Source: Galactobacter sp. (GTDB lineage Bacteria; Actinomycetota; Actinomycetes; Actinomycetales; Micrococcaceae). From it: a stretch of 6,590 nt of DNA. Made by a program: the position numbers and the translations under genes. Shown piece by piece: positions 6,535 to 6,590 of the stretch (its first letter is position 1; each line of letters opens with the position of its first letter). The stretch is from positions 1 through 6,590 of the forward strand of contig NZ_JALAGT010000092.1 of assembly GCF_022712295.1 (NCBI RefSeq). Direction: 5' to 3'. The notes beneath the pieces were generated by a model, which was not told the DNA's origin, made no database searches, and saw nothing but the letters and a program-made list of their open reading frames with translations.

Positions 6535-6590
6535 GTGACGTCTCACGCTACGACAGCGGCCTTGAAGCCGGCTTTCATGAAGGCATTCAA
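6535..6590 (+). CDS. Start of an unidentified gene, truncated by the window edge
   Basis: A GTG at 6535, eight bases after an excellent Shine-Dalgarno, opens a frame that runs to the right edge without a stop. The visible product begins MTSHATTAALKPAFMKAFK, using Met for the GTG and counting the incomplete last codon as Lys. Eighteen complete residues are too few to assign a family: there is no signal peptide, and no membrane segment has begun. The gene is divergent from the 2-keto acid decarboxylase, with 219 bases between the starts, so shared regulation is possible and a transporter, dehydrogenase or regulator of the same pathway would be natural. That is only an inference. An ATG at 6579 is an alternative but lacks such a well-placed ribosome binding site. 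Confidence 0.6.
   Translation, partial: MTSHATTAALKPAFMKAF

Noticed and set aside
1..6590. tRNA or rRNA genes, insertion sequences, CRISPR arrays, tandem repeats or prophage parts
   Set aside because: None was seen on reading both strands. Nearly all the sequence is accounted for by four genes and short intergenic gaps.

Overview
The window is chromosomal-looking DNA from a G+C-rich actinobacterium. Codon third positions are overwhelmingly G or C, GTG starts are used, and the SWIM/Snf2 helicase resembles those of the Micrococcaceae and relatives (Arthrobacter, Kocuria, Micrococcus type). The genus is an inference from style and protein flavour; no marker gene is present. No mobile element, CRISPR array, tRNA or rRNA is visible.

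Layout, left to right. (1) Positions 3-1103, plus strand: a VIT1/CCC1-type metal transporter with an N-terminal ferritin-like domain (MbfA-like architecture). Its reading frame is open to the left edge, so the true start is probably outside the window. (2) Positions 1104-1194: a 91-base gap with a small inverted repeat overlapping the transporter stop codon. (3) Positions 1195-4530, plus strand: a 1111-residue SWIM-type Snf2 helicase with all ATPase motifs intact but one SWIM zinc ligand apparently missing. (4) Positions 4531-4614: a convergent intergenic region holding a perfect 17-bp hairpin, which acts best as a terminator for the minus-strand gene. (5) Positions 4615-6315, minus strand: a 566-residue thiamine-diphosphate-dependent 2-keto acid decarboxylase (PDC/IPDC/KdcA family) with its catalytic residues intact and an unusual substrate pocket. 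(6) Positions 6316-6534: a divergent regulatory region with several inverted repeats. (7) Position 6535 to the end, plus strand: the first 18 codons of a gene whose product cannot be recognised.

The genes do not form one pathway. The transporter handles iron or manganese, the helicase is a nucleic-acid-dependent ATPase of unknown cellular role, and the decarboxylase belongs to 2-keto acid (Ehrlich-type or indolepyruvate) metabolism. The divergent partner at the right edge is the best candidate for a functional link to the decarboxylase, but only its first residues are visible.

No clearly new multi-gene system is present. The most interesting signals are the translation start of the right-edge gene, where a strong Shine-Dalgarno lies in one arm of a perfect inverted repeat and an upstream short frame ends in a GTGA overlap; the altered decarboxylase pocket; the degenerate SWIM finger; and the Asp-Cys-Asp-Cys-Asp loop in the transporter.
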